A stretch of DNA of 64,000 nucleotides from Labilibaculum sp. DW002 (GTDB taxonomy: Bacteria; Bacteroidota; Bacteroidia; Bacteroidales; Marinifilaceae): assembly GCF_029029525.1 (NCBI RefSeq), contig NZ_JAKJSC010000001.1:1896987-1960986 (forward strand), given 5' to 3'. Of this stretch, positions 16,148 to 25,600 are shown piece by piece. Within the stretch, counting starts at the first letter, position 1. Every line of letters begins with the position of its first letter. Position numbers and translations under genes: made by a program. The notes under the pieces were generated by a model. The model had not been told where the DNA came from. It worked only from the letters and a program-made list of their open reading frames with translations, and searched no databases.

Positions 16148-17923
16148 ATGGGAAAAGAATATCAAATCAATCAAGAACAATTAGCTCAGCTTAATCAGCT
16201 GATTCAAAATTTATCTGCCGATCAGTTGGTATGGGTAAATGGATACATATCGGGAATCATTAATGGAAAAGATGATGCACTCTTGCTCCCCAAAATCTCT
16301 GTTCCAAAATCAGCGGAAAGCATAACAATTTTGTACGGGACACATACAGGACACAGCAAAGAAATAGGGCTCGATTTATACGATAAAGTGCTTGCCTTAG
16401 GTTTTAATGCAAAACTACAAGGTGTAGATGATTATAAGAAGAATGACTTGAAGAAAGAAAAGTATGTCTTCCTAATAATTAGTACTCATGGTGAAGGTGA
16501 TGCTCCAATTCAGGCAGAAGATTTTTACGAATATGTGCATGGCACAAGAGCGCCAAAACTACCAGATACCAAATATGCTGTACTTGCGTTGGGCGATAAA
16601 ACATACAAGAAATATTGCCAAACAGGTATCGATTTCGATCAACAGTTTACAAAATTGGGAGCACAAGCAATAATTCCTGTGCAAACGAGCGATGTAGCTT
16701 ACGAAGAAGTTGCAGAAAAATGGATCGAAACAATTCTGAATGAATTAAAAACTCTAGCTCCAGAAATAGCGAGCAGTCCGCAAAGCAAGTCGACTTCTGC
16801 TCCAAAAAAGAAATTTAACCGTTCAAATCCTTACTATGCTGAGGTTCTGGAAAAAGTAAGAATCACAACAAGCGATTCTGAAAAGGAAATTTATCATGTT
16901 GAAATCTCTTTAGAAGATTCTGGAATTGAATATCAGGCAGGTGATAGCATTGGTATTCTTCCTAATAACCCAATCGATTTGGTTGATTTACTAATAAATA
17001 AATTCGAAGATGATCCAGAGCGAATTGTAACAGTTGGCGAGAAAGAACTTAGCTTGTTTAGAGCCTTACAAAACAAACTGGAAATAACGGTTTTAAATCA
17101 GGAAGTACTGACAAAATACAATGCTCTTGTTCAGAATAAAGATCTGGAAGCACTGCTAAACAATGAAGACAAACTAGAAGAATATTTGTATGGCGCTGAT
17201 GCATATGATTTGCTGGAAGATTATCCTGGTGAAATTACAAGCGATCAATTCCTGTCGGTTCTTAGAGTTTTGTACGCTCGCCTCTACTCCATTTCATCTG
17301 GGCCTAGTGCTAATCCCGAAGAGGTTCACATCACCATTGCATCGGTAAGATATCAGCAAAAAAAGCGAGACCGTAAGGGTGCTTGTTCTTCTTATGTTAG
17401 CGATGAAATTAATGCAGGCGATCACATTCCTATTTACATCGATAAAAATGAAGCATTCCGTTTACCGGATGATGAAAATAAGCCTTTAATAATGGTTGGA
17501 GCAGGAACAGGTGTTGCTCCATACAGAAGTTTCTTACAAGAACGAGAACAAAATAGTGCGAAAGGAAAAAACTGGTTGTTCTTTGGTAATCAACGCTTCA
17601 AAAAAGATTTCTTGTATCAGGTTGAGTGGCAAAAATTCCTAAAAAAAGGCACACTACAAAAGCTAGATGTAGCTTTCTCAAGAGATCAGGAAGATAAGGA
17701 ATACGTTCAGCATCGATTGAAAGAAAATGGCAACGAAGTGTACCAATGGCTTGAAAATGGAGCTCATTTTTACATCTGCGGAGACAAGAAGTATATGGCG
17801 AAGGATGTTCAGGATACTCTGCTTGAGATTATTCAAAATGAAGGTGGCATAACACCCGATAAAGCAGAAGAATATTTGAAAAACCTGAAGAGAGAAAAGC
17901 GTTTGCTGCTTGATGTGTATTAG
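16148..17923 (+). CDS. cysJ: Sulfite reductase flavoprotein subunit (CysJ-like diflavin reductase)
   Basis: 591 aa. Order of domains: an N-terminal helical lead; a flavodoxin-like FMN domain (about 55-195, with TILYGTHTGHSKE and STHGEGDAP); a connecting/FAD domain (about 230-440, with RLYSISSGPS near 377 and KGACSSYVSD); and an NADPH domain (VGAGTGVAPYRSFLQERE near 450, YICGDKKYMAKDV), ending LLLDVY. It passes electrons from NADPH through FAD and FMN to CysI. ATG 16148 is chosen over an upstream in-frame TTG at 16136 that overlaps the previous gene. Confidence 0.93.
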   Translation: MGKEYQINQEQLAQLNQLIQNLSADQLVWVNGYISGIINGKDDALLLPKISVPKSAESITILYGTHTGHSKEIGLDLYDKVLALGFNAKLQGVDDYKKNDLKKEKYVFLIISTHGEGDAPIQAEDFYEYVHGTRAPKLPDTKYAVLALGDKTYKKYCQTGIDFDQQFTKLGAQAIIPVQTSDVAYEEVAEKWIETILNELKTLAPEIASSPQSKSTSAPKKKFNRSNPYYAEVLEKVRITTSDSEKEIYHVEISLEDSGIEYQAGDSIGILPNNPIDLVDLLINKFEDDPERIVTVGEKELSLFRALQNKLEITVLNQEVLTKYNALVQNKDLEALLNNEDKLEEYLYGADAYDLLEDYPGEITSDQFLSVLRVLYARLYSISSGPSANPEEVHITIASVRYQQKKRDRKGACSSYVSDEINAGDHIPIYIDKNEAFRLPDDENKPLIMVGAGTGVAPYRSFLQEREQNSAKGKNWLFFGNQRFKKDFLYQVEWQKFLKKGTLQKLDVAFSRDQEDKEYVQHRLKENGNEVYQWLENGAHFYICGDKKYMAKDVQDTLLEIIQNEGGITPDKAEEYLKNLKREKRLLLDVY

Positions 17924-18034
17924 ATAATTATGAGTTAAGAATTATAAATTATTAATTGAACAAGTTGTAAATACCAGTGAAACAGCTACGATAGTTTATT
18001 TATAAAAAACTTATCTCTCCTAAATCAAAAAACT

Positions 18035-19738
18035 ATGTCAGATAATATCAATTGGGCAGAATTGTCCGAAGTAGAAAAAATAAAAACCGACAGTAACTAT
18101 TTACGCGGTACACTTGAGGCCAGCCTTGCCGATCCCATTACAGATGCAATTGCAGTCGATGATCGTCAGGTATCTAAATTCCATGGCATTTATCAACAAT
18201 TCGATCGTGATAACGAACGAGAAAGAAAGAAGACCAAATTGGAACCTGATTACTCTTTTCTTATTCGAGTAAGAGTACCGGGAGGAGTTGTAAATGCACA
18301 ACAGTGGCTTCAAATCGATCAAATATCCGATGAATATGCCAATGGAACCATCAAATTAACAACGCGACAAGCATTTCAGTTTCATGGTGTTTTGAAAGGA
18401 AACTTGAAACCTAGTATTCAATCGATCAACAAAGCTTTATTGGATACCATTGCTGCTTGTGGAGACGTAAATAGAAACGTGATGGCAAGTCCACACCCAT
18501 ATGGCTCTGAGGTTTTCGATCAGGTGCAAGAATTGGCTGGGAAAGTTAGTGATCATTTAACGCCTAGAACACCGGCTTATTACGAAATCTGGCTCGACCA
18601 GAAAAAAGTTGCAGAAGGAAGCGCTGGTGAAGTGGAACCCTTATATGGTCCGGTGTATTTGCCACGAAAATTTAAGATTGGATTTACCACACCGCCTTTC
18701 AATGATACGGATGTATTCACGCAAGATTTAGGCTTCATCGCGATCGAAAATAATGGTGCACTTGAAGGATTTAATATTGTTGTAGGAGGAGGAATGGGAA
18801 CCACTTTTGGAGATACAGAAACTTATCCTCGATTAGGTAATGTTCTGGGTTTTGCTTCGGTAGAGAACACCGTAGATGTTGCGGAGAAAGTTGTTCTGTT
18901 GCAGAAAGAATTGGGCAATCGAAAAGTGAGAAAGAATGCCCGTTTAAAATATACGATTGATCGTATTGGAGTTGCTAAATTTAAAGAATTACTAAACGAA
19001 AAATTGGGCTACTCTTTGGAAGAAGAAAGAACCTACGCTCTAATTCGAAATGGTGATAAATTTGGATGGCAAAAAGCAAAAGATGGTTTATGGTATCTTG
19101 GTTTGTTTATAGAAGGTGGTAGAGTAAAAGATGTTGATCAGCTAAAGATTAAAACCGCTTTACAGGAAATTGCCGAATTAGGCATTTCTGATTTTAGATT
19201 AACAGGAAATCAAAATCTAGTACTTGGTAAGATTGAAGAAACAAACAAGAAAAAAATAAATCAAATCCTGAAAAAGCATAACCTATTACCACAGGCTATT
19301 TCGGGAACACGAGCGAATTCAATTGCCTGTGTCGCACTAAATACATGTAGTTTAGCTTTTGCTGAAGCTGAAAGATACCTTCCTATCTTAATCGATAAAA
19401 TTGATGAAAGCCTTCAGGAATTTGGTTTAACAAAAGATGAGATTGTGATTCGAATGACAGGCTGTGCCAATGGATGTGGAAGACCTTACGTTGCAGAGAT
19501 AGGTTTCATTGGAAAAGCCCCTGGAAGATACAACTTCTACTTAGGAGGTAATTTTAAAGGTACTCGTTTAAATAATCTGTATCGTGAAAACATAAACGAA
19601 GAAGAAATTCTTAGCGAACTACGTCCGATTTTAAAAGATTACGCCGAAAACAGAACCAAAGGAGAAGAGTTTGGCAATTTTGTTATCCGTAAAGAATATG
19701 TGAAAGAGATTGTGAATGCTAAAGATTTTAAGCATTAA
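18035..19738 (+). CDS. cysI: Sulfite reductase hemoprotein beta subunit (CysI)
   Basis: 567 aa. Siroheme-[4Fe-4S] sulfite reductase that reduces sulfite to sulfide with six electrons from CysJ. The two cluster/siroheme cysteine motifs are present: CVALNTC near residues 431-437 and TGCANGCGRP near 475-484. The N-terminal ferredoxin-like half-domain RQAFQFHGVLKGNLK and GDVNRNVMASPHP are also characteristic. Length matches NADPH-dependent assimilatory enzymes (about 570 aa). It is separated from cysJ by 111 bp of AT-rich spacer without a terminator, so the genes are probably one transcript. Confidence 0.95.
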   Translation: MSDNINWAELSEVEKIKTDSNYLRGTLEASLADPITDAIAVDDRQVSKFHGIYQQFDRDNERERKKTKLEPDYSFLIRVRVPGGVVNAQQWLQIDQISDEYANGTIKLTTRQAFQFHGVLKGNLKPSIQSINKALLDTIAACGDVNRNVMASPHPYGSEVFDQVQELAGKVSDHLTPRTPAYYEIWLDQKKVAEGSAGEVEPLYGPVYLPRKFKIGFTTPPFNDTDVFTQDLGFIAIENNGALEGFNIVVGGGMGTTFGDTETYPRLGNVLGFASVENTVDVAEKVVLLQKELGNRKVRKNARLKYTIDRIGVAKFKELLNEKLGYSLEEERTYALIRNGDKFGWQKAKDGLWYLGLFIEGGRVKDVDQLKIKTALQEIAELGISDFRLTGNQNLVLGKIEETNKKKINQILKKHNLLPQAISGTRANSIACVALNTCSLAFAEAERYLPILIDKIDESLQEFGLTKDEIVIRMTGCANGCGRPYVAEIGFIGKAPGRYNFYLGGNFKGTRLNNLYRENINEEEILSELRPILKDYAENRTKGEEFGNFVIRKEYVKEIVNAKDFKH

Positions 19739-19764
19739 ATCTAGGAAGGTCAAAAAATCAAAAA

Positions 19765-19870
19765 ACCCCTAAATCCCCTGAAGGGGACTTGGATTTACAG
19801 CACTCAAATTTAATTGCACTCCCTTTATCTTTTACATTGACCAAAAGTCCCCTTCTGGGGATTTAGGGGT
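19765..19870. repeat. REP-like long inverted repeat between cysI and cobA
   Basis: Two 26-bp arms, ACCCCTAAATCCCC... (19765-19790) and ...GGGGATTTAGGGGT (19845-19870), pair in 25 of 26 positions around a 54-bp loop. Each arm is itself a small hairpin (CCCCT-GA-AGGGG; CCCC-TTCT-GGGG). The motif 'CCCCTAAATCCCC' is typical of dispersed REP/BIME-like elements in Bacteroidota. It is GC-rich against the background and lies inside the operon. Confidence 0.8.
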
Positions 19871-19898
19871 AAAAAGAAAAGGACAAATACATACAAGT

Positions 19899-20717
19899 AT
19901 GAAAAAAGGAAAAATATGGATTGTTGGTGCCGGACCAGGTGCTGCTGATCTGCTCACAATAAAAGCTTTGCGAAGCATCCAAAACGCAGATGTGATTCTA
20001 TATGATGCATTGATAACTGATGAAGTACGAGAATTGTTTCCTGAAAAAGCTATCCTTATTAATGTGGGAAAGCGATCAGGCGATGGTAAAAATCCAGTAT
20101 CTCGACAAGAATACATTCACGATCAGCTATTGATGTATTACCTTTTGGGAAGTCAGGTGGTGCGTTTGAAATCGGGCGATCCGATGGTTTATGGCAGAGG
20201 TGTGGAAGAGATTCGATATTTATTGGAAATAGGATTGGATTTTGAATTGATTCCAGGAATTAGCGCTGCTATGGCTGCATCGAATGAGTTCTGGATTCCT
20301 CTTACCGAACGAGGAAAATCCTCTGGTATTCATTTTCACTCGGCAGTTAAAGTTGGTGGTGAAAAAAGCACTTTAAATGGCATCATCAAAGAAATTGAAA
20401 ATGACGATACCGTAGTAATTTACATGGGATTGGAACAGTTGAATGCGATGGCTCAAGAATTAAATCAAAAACTGAGCAAAGAGACAAATATCAATGTAGT
20501 TTCCAAAGTAAGTTACCAAGCCAGCGATGTACTTAGTGGCAACACTCGTTTTTTCTCAAAAATTAAAAAAGAGGATCTGCCTGAATCTCCCGCTGTAATT
20601 ATATTGGGTAATCATACGCAAATACCAGGAACGCAAAATGTGTTAGCAAAAGAGAAGTATCCAATTTCTATGAAAGTCAAAAACTTTATTAAACAACCAT
20701 TTCTTAATTTGTTTTAA
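19899..20717 (+). CDS. cobA: Uroporphyrinogen-III C-methyltransferase (SUMT)
   Basis: 272 aa. SAM-dependent methylation of uroporphyrinogen III to precorrin-2, the step just before the dehydrogenase encoded at 15664. Tetrapyrrole-methylase motifs: VGAGPGAADLLTIKAL (8-23), LKSGDPMVYGRGVEE (85-98), IPGISAAMAASNEFWIPLTERG (about 123-144), and the VVIYMGLEQL strand. Together with the dehydrogenase it supplies siroheme for CysI, so the cluster is self-sufficient in its cofactor. The last gene of the operon, with its own strong terminator. Confidence 0.92.
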   Translation: MKKGKIWIVGAGPGAADLLTIKALRSIQNADVILYDALITDEVRELFPEKAILINVGKRSGDGKNPVSRQEYIHDQLLMYYLLGSQVVRLKSGDPMVYGRGVEEIRYLLEIGLDFELIPGISAAMAASNEFWIPLTERGKSSGIHFHSAVKVGGEKSTLNGIIKEIENDDTVVIYMGLEQLNAMAQELNQKLSKETNINVVSKVSYQASDVLSGNTRFFSKIKKEDLPESPAVIILGNHTQIPGTQNVLAKEKYPISMKVKNFIKQPFLNLF

Positions 20718-20743
20718 ACGGATTATAAAACGAATTAATGAAG

Positions 20744-20773
20744 AGAGGTGCGGTAATTCGCACCTCTTTTTTT
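20744..20773 (+). terminator. Intrinsic terminator of the sulfite-reduction operon
   Basis: AGAGGTGCG, loop GTAATT, CGCACCTCT followed by a T-run; 26 bp after the cobA stop. Confidence 0.9.
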
Positions 20774-20911
20774 ATGCCAATGCAACACTTTATATTCGCT
20801 AATCGTCTTTACCTCAGATTAACAATCTACTTTTTTTATTTGAGCTGTAACTTAATTCTTACTAACGGCGTCTTATTTATAGATTAACATTTTCACTAAT
20901 ATAATATACAC

Positions 20912-21637
20912 ATGAAAAAATTCATTCAAAAAACTAGCTTCCTAATTGTAGCCCTTGCATTTTTGCTATCCGGTAGTGTAAATGCACAATTCTGGGGCGA
21001 AAAAGGGAATGGTAATGTCCAAAAACAAGATCGTGAAATAAGATCCTTCTCAGTAATATCGGCTAGTAGTGGCCTAGATGTATATGTCGTTCAAGGTGAC
21101 AAAGAATCATTGACCGTTGAAGCGGACGAGAATTTAATGGAACACATTATTACTCGTGTAAAAGGTGATGAACTAATTCTTAAAGTTGATGGCAATATTC
21201 GCAGAGCTACAAAAATGAGTGTTTACGTAACGCTCGTTAATGTGCACGAAATTAATGTGTCGAGCGGTGCCGATTTGGAAACCAGAGGTCTTATTAACGC
21301 AAGTAATTTAGACATTAGCGTGAGCAGTGGTGCCGACGCAAAAATGGAAATTAATGCAAAAGAATTAAGCTGTAGCGTAAGCTCTGGAGCTGATGCAAGA
21401 TTGCAAGGAAAAGCAGATTATTTTGCTGGAAAAGCAAGCAGTGGTAGCGATCTTAGAGCAAAAGAATTAATCGCAAAAACATGCAAGGCGAAAGCCTCAA
21501 GTGGTGGTGACGTTAGCGTTTATGCATCGGAAGCTATTGAAGCTCATGCCAGTTCTGGTGGTGATGTTAGCTATTACGGAAATCCTGAAAAAGTAAATGT
21601 AAGTGACTCAAGCGGTGGAGATGTTAATCGTCGTTAG
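20912..21637 (+). CDS. Secreted GIN-domain (DUF2807) protein
   Basis: 241 aa with a signal peptide (TSFLIVALAFLLSGSVNAQ). The mature part is a DUF2807/'head GIN domain' with regularly spaced SSG(A/G)D motifs: VSSGADLE, VSSGADAK, VSSGADAR, ASSGSDLR, ASSGGDVS, ASSGGDVS and DSSGGDVN. The roughly 20-residue period suggests a right-handed parallel beta-helix with one Ser-Ser-Gly-x-Asp turn per coil. Such proteins are abundant and functionally unassigned in Bacteroidota; they may bind surface polymers. Single gene with a terminator. Confidence 0.87.
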   Translation: MKKFIQKTSFLIVALAFLLSGSVNAQFWGEKGNGNVQKQDREIRSFSVISASSGLDVYVVQGDKESLTVEADENLMEHIITRVKGDELILKVDGNIRRATKMSVYVTLVNVHEINVSSGADLETRGLINASNLDISVSSGADAKMEINAKELSCSVSSGADARLQGKADYFAGKASSGSDLRAKELIAKTCKAKASSGGDVSVYASEAIEAHASSGGDVSYYGNPEKVNVSDSSGGDVNRR

Positions 21638-21642
21638 AGCTA

Positions 21643-21679
21643 CAAAGAGGCATTTCCTATTGGGAAATGCCTCTTTTCT
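21643..21679 (+). terminator. Intrinsic terminator of the GIN-domain gene
   Basis: AAAGAGGCATTTCC, five-base loop, GGAAATGCCTCTTT, then T-rich sequence; it starts 5 bp after the stop codon. Confidence 0.88.
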
Positions 21680-21682
21680 TTT

Positions 21683-22140
21683 GTTTTTTGTCTGTGCTCC
21701 TTTGTGTTTTTCGTGGTCAAATCTTTATTAAGAATCCACTTTATTTTGTTGTCTTCAAGCCAGACAGGCTGTTCTTTTGTCATTACCACAAAAGAACCAA
21801 AAAGTCTAGGCCACATCTCTTCGCTACCCATTACGACTCAAAGTCTAAACAGAATAATATTCACTCGTTCCTCACTCATGGGATTCTGTTCTTAACGTCT
21901 TTTTCACCTATGGGTCCCAGCGTCGAGCTGAATGCCAGAGCCAGTTCCATCTAAATTGAATTACTTGAAAAGAAACTCAAGTTTTTAATTAAACCCCTTT
22001 ATTATCTAATTTTTTGTCTGTGCTCCTTCGTATTCTCCGTGGTCAAAACCTTTTATGAATGACATTCTTCTGGCAAGTATCTTCTTTTACTATTTTTTCT
22101 CACCACAGAGAGGACTGAATTACACTGAGGTGAAACCGCA
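21683..22140. repeat. Non-coding dispersed-repeat region
   Basis: About 460 bp without a credible gene. Two imperfect direct repeats (21683-21720 and 22010-22047, TTTTTTGTCTGTGCTCCTT...CGTGGTCAAA, 34 of 38 identical) frame a segment with a small hairpin TTCTTTTGT/ACAAAAGAA (21771-21795). The segments CTCCTTTGTGTTTTTCGTGG, ACAAAAGAACCAAAAAGTC and ACCACAGAGAGG look like intergenic repeat families seen across Bacteroidota genomes (from memory). Short frames across it are shadows. Confidence 0.55.
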
Positions 22141-22145
22141 CAGTT

Positions 22146-22382
22146 TTACTTCTTTTTTCTCTTCTCTTCCACTTGTTTCATGTAGTCAGCCAAACCATCA
22201 AATGGCATGTAAGTTTTAGGCACTCCTAATTTTGCTGACGGATCGTTCGCTGCTAAATCTACTTTCTTACTACAATTAGGGCAACTTACCGTATGATGGT
22301 TGGTGATCTCCAATATATTTACAATGATTTCGCCCTTGCAATGTGGGCAATCAACAATTACTTCCTGATCGTTAAATTCCAT
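22146..22382 (-). CDS. Small zinc-ribbon protein
   Basis: 78 aa. Two CxxC knuckles (CPHC near residue 12 and CPNC near 34), 22 residues apart, form a rubredoxin-like zinc ribbon. The C-terminus is basic (QVEEKRKKK). It could bind nucleic acid or another protein; no family name is recognised. A stand-alone gene, with a tandem repeat array upstream of it. Confidence 0.7.
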   Translation of the reverse strand: MEFNDQEVIVDCPHCKGEIIVNILEITNHHTVSCPNCSKKVDLAANDPSAKLGVPKTYMPFDGLADYMKQVEEKRKKK

Positions 22383-22559
22383 AGCTTTTATTATTTATTC
22401 TTGATTCACAAAAATATCAGAAATAATTCACATTTTCCGCAGTATTTAATAATTAGCCGAGTTCACTTATAAAATTACTGTGTAAGCATCACTCACAAAG
22501 TTTGAACTACTTTATCGTTGGACACAAAGGCTATTCTACAAGCTAGAATATTACAAATA

Positions 22560-22772
22560 CTTGTGAATTGTTGCTGCCGTAAGCAGGAAGCTTTCACAGC
22601 CTTGTGAATTGTTGCTGCCGTAAGCAGGAAGCTTTCACAGCCTTGTGAATTGTTGCCGCCATAGGCAGGAAGCTTTCACAGCCTTGTGAATTGTTACCGC
22701 CATAGGCAGGAAGCTTTCACAGCCTTGTGGATTGTTGCTGCCATGAGCAGGAAGCTTTCACAAACTTGTGGT
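22560..22772. repeat. Tandem array of five 41-bp repeats
   Basis: Units at 22560-22600, 22601-22641, 22642-22682, 22683-22723 and 22724-22764, then a truncated sixth start (CTTGTGG). Each begins CTTGTG(A/G)ATTGTT and ends AAGCTTTCACA. Within a unit TGTGAA pairs with TTTCACA, and the middle forms a second stem (CTGC/GCAG or GCC/GGC). No spacers separate the units, so it is not a CRISPR. It lies between the tex 3' end and the zinc-ribbon gene start. Confidence 0.9.
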
Positions 22773-22842
22773 GATAAACTATCATTGGATTGAAAATTTC
22801 ACAAAATCAACTAAATTTCGATCAACCTGTAAATATGAAAAA

Positions 22843-22873
22843 TCCCAGTAAAATTAGTTTTACCAGGACTATT
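22843..22873 (-). terminator. Intrinsic terminator of tex
   Basis: On the minus strand: TCCTGGTAAAA, loop CTAA, TTTTACTGGGA (two G-U pairs in RNA), then TTTTT. It lies 20 bp after the tex stop codon. Confidence 0.8.
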
Positions 22874-22892
22874 CAATATTCTTAACAGCAAT

Positions 22893-25026
22893 CTACTGCT
22901 CAACATCTTTCATCGATAGTTGAATTCTTTTTCTTACGACATCAACCTCAGTAACTTTTACATTTACATGCTGATGTAATTGTACCACATCGGCAGGGTT
23001 TGATACAAAACGATTAGCCAATTGTGAAATATGCACAAGACCATCTTGCTTAACACCTACATCAACGAAGGCTCCAAAGTTAGTGATATTGGTAACAATA
23101 CCAGGTAATTCCATCCCAACTTCCAACTGATCAATCTTATAAATTCCTTCTTTAAATTGAAATACCTTAATAATTTGACGCGGATCACGTCCTGGTTTCT
23201 CCAACTCCTCCATAATATCTTTTAGGGTTGGCAATCCCACCTCTGCACTTACATATTTATTCAGATCCAATTGCTTTCGCAATTCATTATCGGCAATTAA
23301 ATCGGCTACCGAACACTTTAAATCCTTCGCCATTTGCTTTACAATGCCATACGCTTCAGGGTGAACAGCTGAGTTATCTAGTGGATTCTTAGCATTTTGA
23401 ATTCTTAAGAATCCAGCACATTGCTCATAGGCCTTTGCTCCCATTCGCTTTACTTTCATTAATTGCTTACGTGACGTAAAAGCTCCTTCTTCTGCCCGAT
23501 AATCAACAATATTTTGGGCTAATTGTGGTCCTAATCCAGACACATAAGTCAGCAGATGCTTACTTGCCGTATTCAAATTAACTCCAACCTTGTTGACACA
23601 AGATTCCACAACCTGATCGAGACTTTGTTGTAAAAGATTCTGATCTACATCGTGCTGATATTGCCCAACTCCAATGGACTTCGGTTCAATTTTCACCAAT
23701 TCGGCAAGTGGATCCATCAATCGACGACCAATAGATACAGCTCCACGAACCGTTACATCATATTCCGGAAATTCTTCTCTTGCAACCTTTGATGCTGAGT
23801 AAATTGAAGCACCTGCTTCACTTACCACAAATACCTGAACCTTTCTATCGTAATGCAAGTTGGTTACAAAACGTTCCGTTTCTCGTCCTGCGGTTCCGTT
23901 CCCTACTGCAATGGCCTCGATATTATAAGTCTCAACCATATTAGTGAGCTTCTTAGCAGCCATCTTCCCCTGATTTTGTGGGGCATGAGGATATATCGTT
24001 TCGTTATGCAACAAGTTACCTTGCGCATCTAAACAAACAACTTTACATCCCGTTCTAAATCCAGGATCGATAGCCAAAACACGTTTCTGTCCAAGAGGAG
24101 AAGAAAGTAACAATTGTCGTAGATTCTCCGCAAATACACGAATTGCTTCTATGTCGGCAGCTTCTTTTGAACTTTTAGCAAACTCTGTCTCAATAGACGG
24201 ATTTAGTAAACGCTTATAAGCATCTTTTCCAGCCAATTCAACTTGTTTCGAAGAATCTGTTTGTCCTTTTACAAAAATTCGATCCAAACGATCTAAAACC
24301 TCATCCTCATCAGGTGCAATACTAACACGCAAAATTCCTTCGGCCTCTCCTCTTCGTAAAGCCAATATTCTATGAGAAGCTACTCTTTTCAAAGATTCTT
24401 CTGAATCAAAATAATCTTTGAATTTTGCTCCTTCCTCTTCTTTGCCTTTTATCAACTTTCGATCGAATAACTGCTTGGCGCTGAAAAATGCTACGCACCG
24501 AATTTCTGGCTACTTCATTCTCATTTACCCATTCGGCAATTATATCGCGAGCACCCTGCAGAGCTTCCTCTTCGTTTGGTACTTCGTCCGATAAAAATTG
24601 AGCTGCTCTGCCTTCCACATCGCGTTCAGCTTGCTTCATTAGAATTTTAGCCAGAGGCTCTAAACCTTTCTCCCTGGCTTTTACGGCTCTGGTTTTACGC
24701 TTAAGTTTGTATGGCAGGTATATATCTTCTAGCTGATTAAGCTGGGTGCAAGCCTTAAGCTTTGCAAGCAATTCATCAGTCATTTTATCTTGCTTATCAA
24801 TCGCTTCAATAATGCTTTCTCTTCGCTTATCCAGCTCTTTCAACCGAGCCAATTCATCTTTTATATTTCCAATTTGTACCTCATCTAAACTTCCGGTACG
24901 CTCTTTTCTATAGCGCGCAATAAAAGGTAAAGTTGCCCCTTCGTTTAGCAATTCTACGGTGTTTTCAACTTGAGAAACCTGCAATTGCAAGCTTTTCGTA
25001 ATGTATTCTATATATTTTTTCATCAT
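22893..25026 (-). pseudogene. tex: tex, S1 RNA-binding transcription accessory protein, split by a frameshift
   Basis: Two overlapping minus-strand frames make one Tex protein of about 710 aa. The N-terminal piece (25026 to 24406, 206 aa) runs normally to AVIRSKV and then into a frameshifted tail. The C-terminal piece (from about 24455 down to 22893) resumes as KGKEEEGAKFKDYFD. The break coincides with an A-run (GAT AAA AGG on the coding strand; plus-strand TTTT at 24447-24450). One A fewer would give a continuous KVDKGKEEEG. Domains: Tex N-terminal helices, YqgF nuclease-like fold (VLAIDPGFRTGCKVV), helix-hairpin-helix, and S1 (GAFVDVGVKQDGLVHISQ). Either a real mutation or a one-base sequence error. 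Confidence 0.85.
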
Positions 25027-25039
25027 TTAAAGAACAATT

Positions 25040-25537
25040 CTAATGAAGTAAATTTATTTTTCTTAATTCCACTTCTTCCTCAGGATCAAGCCTCCCTCTT
25101 GGGGTTAAACCAATCATCATTGTATAATATTGAATGGTTCTTTCATCAATTTTGTAATTGCAAATATGTCTGATCTTTTGAAAGTTATTAATTTTTTTAT
25201 TCCAAATAACACAATGAATCGTTGGATCTATCTTAGATATAACAATACAAAATTGTACAATCTTTCCTTTTCCTACTTCATCCTTTTTTATGTAGTCTAC
25301 AACAACTGATTCAAAGTAAATTTTCCTATTAATTTTATAAAAATATTTAAAGGTCCTAGAATCACTTTTAGATCCTCCCGATCGATGGCTATCATAAAAT
25401 GTCGCAACAGTAATTAACCTTTCAGAAGAATTTAAATATTTGTTCCATTTGTTCATTCGCAATCCAAGCCACACAACAAATACGAGTAATAAAACTCCTA
25501 ACAAAGAGTACTGAATCTCTTTTTTACTCAATTGCAT
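25040..25537 (-). CDS. Membrane-anchored hypothetical protein
   Basis: 165 aa. One N-terminal membrane segment (SLLGVLLLVFVVWLGLRM), then a mixed alpha/beta soluble domain of no recognised family, with few cysteines and a charged C-terminus (DPEEEVELRKIN). It lies 13 bp upstream of tex on the same strand and could be co-transcribed. Confidence 0.6.
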   Translation of the reverse strand: MQLSKKEIQYSLLGVLLLVFVVWLGLRMNKWNKYLNSSERLITVATFYDSHRSGGSKSDSRTFKYFYKINRKIYFESVVVDYIKKDEVGKGKIVQFCIVISKIDPTIHCVIWNKKINNFQKIRHICNYKIDERTIQYYTMMIGLTPRGRLDPEEEVELRKINLLH

Positions 25538-25600
25538 AAAATGATTTGTATAACTTTAAATAGATTACTCAATTAAGAAATACTCGTTATAATTCTTAAT

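Noticed and set aside
21640-21954. Short ORFs in both strands across the repeat region
   Set aside because: They overlap a terminator hairpin and repeat segments, and translate repeats (PLFFCFLSVLLCVF) rather than a protein.
22560-22772. A CRISPR-like array
   Set aside because: Units are contiguous 41-bp repeats with no unique spacers and no cas genes nearby.
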